A DNA stretch of 8,882 nt from Chitinophagales bacterium (lineage in GTDB: Bacteria; Bacteroidota; Bacteroidia; Chitinophagales; Saprospiraceae), in assembly GCA_013297575.1 (NCBI GenBank), contig JAAFHO010000196.1, positions 1 to 8,882 on the forward strand. The letters are read 5' to 3'. Shown piece by piece: positions 7,255 to 8,882 of this stretch. A model generated the notes under the pieces. The model was given only the letters and a program-made list of their open reading frames with translations, did not search any database and was not told the DNA's origin. Position 1 is the stretch's first letter. The number at the start of each line of letters is the position of its first letter. The position numbers and the translations under genes are program-made.

Positions 7255-7449
7255 TTAGGATTTAAAAATATTGGCAAAAAAATGTTGCACAATACTCCTA
7301 AAGCGCGGATTGATGATAAAGAGAATAACAAATGCCAGTACGATAATCCAGCCAATACTAATAATCACTTTTAGTATTTTAAAAACTAACCAGATCGCCA
7401 GTAAACCAGCAATAAATACAAGAAACGGATTTTTTAATGCGTCGTTCAT
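7255..7449 (-). CDS. Small two-helix membrane protein, companion of the coiled-coil protein
   Basis: The 64-residue product has two hydrophobic helices (about 9-30 and 33-46) followed by INPRFRSIVQHFF and a short basic tail (IFKS). The layout repeats that of the downstream coiled-coil protein, whose second helix is followed by LDPKMRNLIWYMY: both read [DN]P[KR][MF]R and then a short hydrophobic or aromatic stretch. The genes are on the same strand 76 bp apart and probably cotranscribed, so the small protein may pair with the membrane part of the larger one, or be a duplicate that never had the coiled coil. No known family is recognised. The shared motif and consistent layout support a real gene despite its size. 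No Shine-Dalgarno is seen at a usual distance from the ATG. Confidence 0.65.
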   Translation of the reverse strand: MNDALKNPFLVFIAGLLAIWLVFKILKVIISIGWIIVLAFVILFIINPRFRSIVQHFFANIFKS

Positions 7450-7777
7450 AATAATATTTTTTTCTATAAATTCGATTTTTTCCTTTGCTGATAGTGGCTA
7501 ATAAAAGCATTAAGCAGCAATTGAAACACAATGATGCGTACCTCAGCATCAATCCCACCCGCAAATGTCGTCGATTATCTTGTAATTTCCGACAAAGGAA
7601 AGGAATTTAATGCGATTTATAATCATTGGAAAGCAATTTTTCGTGTTCCTTTGCACCATGATTAAACAGATCACCAAAATTTAGCGTTTTTAAAGGCCAT
7701 ATAGTAGTAGAATGGATGTATCGCAAACAACATCGCTCCGCTCCTTTTAAAAAATCAAATCAATAGGATAAATACCA
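7450..7777. other. Divergent intergenic region between the membrane-protein pair and the GT2 gene
   Basis: This 328-bp gap separates minus-strand genes on the left from plus-strand genes on the right and must hold both promoters. TTCCTTTG, one base off the TAnnTTTG -7 consensus, occurs three times: plus 7480-7487, minus 7593-7600, plus 7646-7653. Only the last has a TTG at a fitting -33 distance. Short frames of 8-12 codons (for example ATG at 7658 to TAG at 7684) show no recognisable content. No terminator, tRNA or longer repeat was found. Confidence 0.5.
7626..7653 (+). promoter_or_regulatory. Candidate promoter of the GT2/hydrolase operon
   Basis: TTG at 7626-7628, a 17-base spacer, and TTCCTTTG at 7646-7653 followed by CACC match the Bacteroidota -33/-7 pattern (TTG, 17-23 bases, TAnnTTTG) except for one base in the -7 box. 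Transcription would begin near 7660, leaving a leader of about 115 bases before the ATG at 7778. Confidence 0.4.
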
Positions 7778-8494
7778 ATGACATTTGACATTACCATACC
7801 TGTCCTCAACGAAGAAGCGACGCTCGACCAGCAAGTGCGGCTGCTGCACGATTTTTTGTGTACACACTTTACCGATCGATCGCTGTGGAAAATTGTGGTA
7901 GCGGATAACGGCAGCACCGATCATACACCACAAATTGCAGAACAACTTTGTCACGAATTGCCCGAACTCCAACTCGTTAGAGTACCCGAAAAAGGCGTGG
8001 GGTTGGCACTCAAAACTTCTTGGGGGCAAAGCAAGGCCGATATGGTGGGTTATATGGATTTGGATATGGCGACCGATTTGAAGCATTTTGTGGAGGCACA
8101 CCGCGCCATAGCGGAGCAAAACTACGATTTGGTATATGGCTCTAGATTACATCGCCAATCAAAGGTGGTGGGTCGTACTCTGGTGCGCGAAATCACCTCA
8201 AGGGTATTCAATTTTATTATCCAAAGCTATTTAGGCGTCCATTTTAGCGATGGTATGTGTGGGTTCAAATGGCTCAAACGCCAGCACCTGCCCACCCTAA
8301 TGGAAGGCGGAGCAGTAAGCAATGGCTGGTTTTTTAGCACCGAACTATTATCAGTAGCCGAATGGAAAGGGTTAAAAATGTATGAATTACCCGTACTTTG
8401 GACCGATGATGCCGCAAATAGCAAAGTAAATATACCCAAATTGGCCAAGCAATACCTCCGCGCTATGGCCGTACTCAAACAACGAAAACCATGA
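7778..8494 (+). CDS. Family 2 glycosyltransferase, DPM/DPG-synthase-like
   Basis: The 238-residue protein is a complete, soluble GT2 domain with no membrane helix. It shows PVLNEEATL (8-16), VVADNGSTDHT (40-50, nucleotide binding), EKGVGLALKTSW (71-82), DLDMAT (94-99, the metal-binding DxD), YGSRLHRQSKVVGR (120-133), DGMCGFKW (158-165), and GWFFSTELL (183-191). The GSRLH, CGFK and GW-F-ELL set is typical of enzymes that load mannose or glucose onto dolichyl or undecaprenyl phosphate, such as DPM1 and ALG5. Sugar and lipid cannot be told from sequence alone. AGGA at 7765-7768, 9 bases before the ATG, is one of the few plausible ribosome sites in the window. The stop overlaps the start of the next gene in ATGA (8491-8494), so the two are translationally coupled. 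A lipid-phosphate sugar made here could feed a GT-C enzyme such as the TMTC-like protein at 4042-6048. Confidence 0.88.
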   Translation: MTFDITIPVLNEEATLDQQVRLLHDFLCTHFTDRSLWKIVVADNGSTDHTPQIAEQLCHELPELQLVRVPEKGVGLALKTSWGQSKADMVGYMDLDMATDLKHFVEAHRAIAEQNYDLVYGSRLHRQSKVVGRTLVREITSRVFNFIIQSYLGVHFSDGMCGFKWLKRQHLPTLMEGGAVSNGWFFSTELLSVAEWKGLKMYELPVLWTDDAANSKVNIPKLAKQYLRAMAVLKQRKP

Positions 8495-8882
8495 ATGAAA
8501 AAAGACGCCTCGTCAAACTCAGCCGTTTTCTAGGTAAATGGAGTCTATCGCGTATCCTGCGGTGGATGCTATTCTTGGGGAGTGTTTATTGGATTACCAA
8601 AAACTGGCAAACAGGCATAACACTCAATGAACTTTCTCAAAAATATGCCTATCCAGATTCCCGATGGATTGACGTAGATGGACAAGCAATTCATTACCGC
8701 GCTACCGGCCCTATCAAAGGTACACCTATATTGCTACTCCACGACGAAGGTAGTTCGATGCATACTTGGAACCAATGGACGGATTCACTATCGCGCAAAC
8801 ACAGGGTCATCAGTGTGGATTTGCCTGGTTTTGGGCTTACCGGCCCTAATCCACGTGGCAGTTATAGTGCTTTTATGTATGC
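8491..8882 (+). CDS. Membrane-anchored alpha/beta hydrolase, N-terminal part (cut by window edge)
   Basis: The frame starts at the ATG inside ATGA (8491) and stays open to the right edge, giving 130 residues. A basic N-terminus (MNEKRRLVKLSRFLGKW) and one hydrophobic helix (about 22-38) suggest an inner-membrane anchor. From residue 58 the alpha/beta hydrolase fold begins: RWIDVDGQAIHYRATG (58-73), PILLLHDEGSSMHTWNQW (79-96), and HRVISVDLPGFGLTG (104-118). The oxyanion-hole HG motif is HD here (His84-Asp85), with a glycine two residues later. The nucleophile elbow and the remaining catalytic residues lie beyond the window. The substrate is unknown. Tight coupling to a lipid-phosphate-sugar synthase-like gene suggests a role in lipid or glycan metabolism at the membrane, but this is inference. 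Confidence 0.8.
   Translation, partial: MNEKRRLVKLSRFLGKWSLSRILRWMLFLGSVYWITKNWQTGITLNELSQKYAYPDSRWIDVDGQAIHYRATGPIKGTPILLLHDEGSSMHTWNQWTDSLSRKHRVISVDLPGFGLTGPNPRGSYSAFMY

Noticed and set aside
7379..7564. 61-codon minus-strand frame overlapping the small membrane protein gene
   Set aside because: It shares DNA with the 64-residue frame, which alone has the repeated membrane hairpin and the NPRFR motif.
7658..7684. Eight-codon frame just after the candidate GT2 promoter, possible leader peptide
   Set aside because: There is no attenuator stem or ribosome site near it, and its codons show no regulatory bias; chance is the simpler explanation.
7760..8119. 119-codon minus-strand frame
   Set aside because: It is antisense to the GT2 gene with its conserved NEE, NGSTD and DxD motifs; histidine- and cysteine-rich translation without family signs.

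Overview
The window looks like chromosomal DNA of a free-living member of the Bacteroidota. This is inferred from protein types (a seven-helix membrane AraC-type regulator, a FucP-family sugar permease, a TMTC-like membrane glycosyltransferase with TPR-like tail, an OmpA-like secreted protein), from weak or absent Shine-Dalgarno sequences, and from candidate -7 boxes of the TAnnTTTG kind. No RNA genes, CRISPR array, transposase or phage gene was seen. The window opens inside one gene and closes inside another.

Layout. Positions 1-7449 are read on the minus strand: a membrane regulator cut by the left edge (<1-841), a secreted OmpA-like protein (1073-2167), an MFS sugar permease (2381-3730), a large GT-C/TPR membrane glycosyltransferase (4042-6048), a membrane-anchored coiled-coil protein with a PspA-like look (6153-7178), and a 64-residue two-helix membrane protein (7255-7449). 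From 7778 the plus strand carries a soluble GT2 glycosyltransferase (7778-8494) joined by an ATGA overlap to a membrane-anchored alpha/beta hydrolase cut by the right edge (8491->8882). The 328-bp gap 7450-7777 is the divergent regulatory region.

The gaps between minus-strand genes are rich in structure. There is a 26-bp imperfect inverted repeat (2279-2348), a 122-bp element with perfect 29-bp inverted arms and three related nested palindromes (3835-3956), a convincing intrinsic terminator (6097-6135), and a perfect 17-bp hairpin with a 3-nt loop (7208-7244). Two of these decide gene starts: the longest possible reading frames of the permease and of the GT-C enzyme would run into the 122-bp element and the terminator, so the internal ATG starts at 3730 and 6048 are preferred.

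How the genes may work together. The 64-residue protein and the coiled-coil protein share the same two-helix membrane hairpin followed by [DN]P[KR][MF]R, and probably form a small envelope module. The DPM/DPG-synthase-like GT2 makes the type of lipid-linked sugar that TMTC-like GT-C enzymes use, so the two could belong to one surface O-glycosylation route although they are not in one operon. I see no clear defence or mobile system. The most novel-looking items are the 122-bp palindromic element and the coiled-coil/small membrane protein pair.
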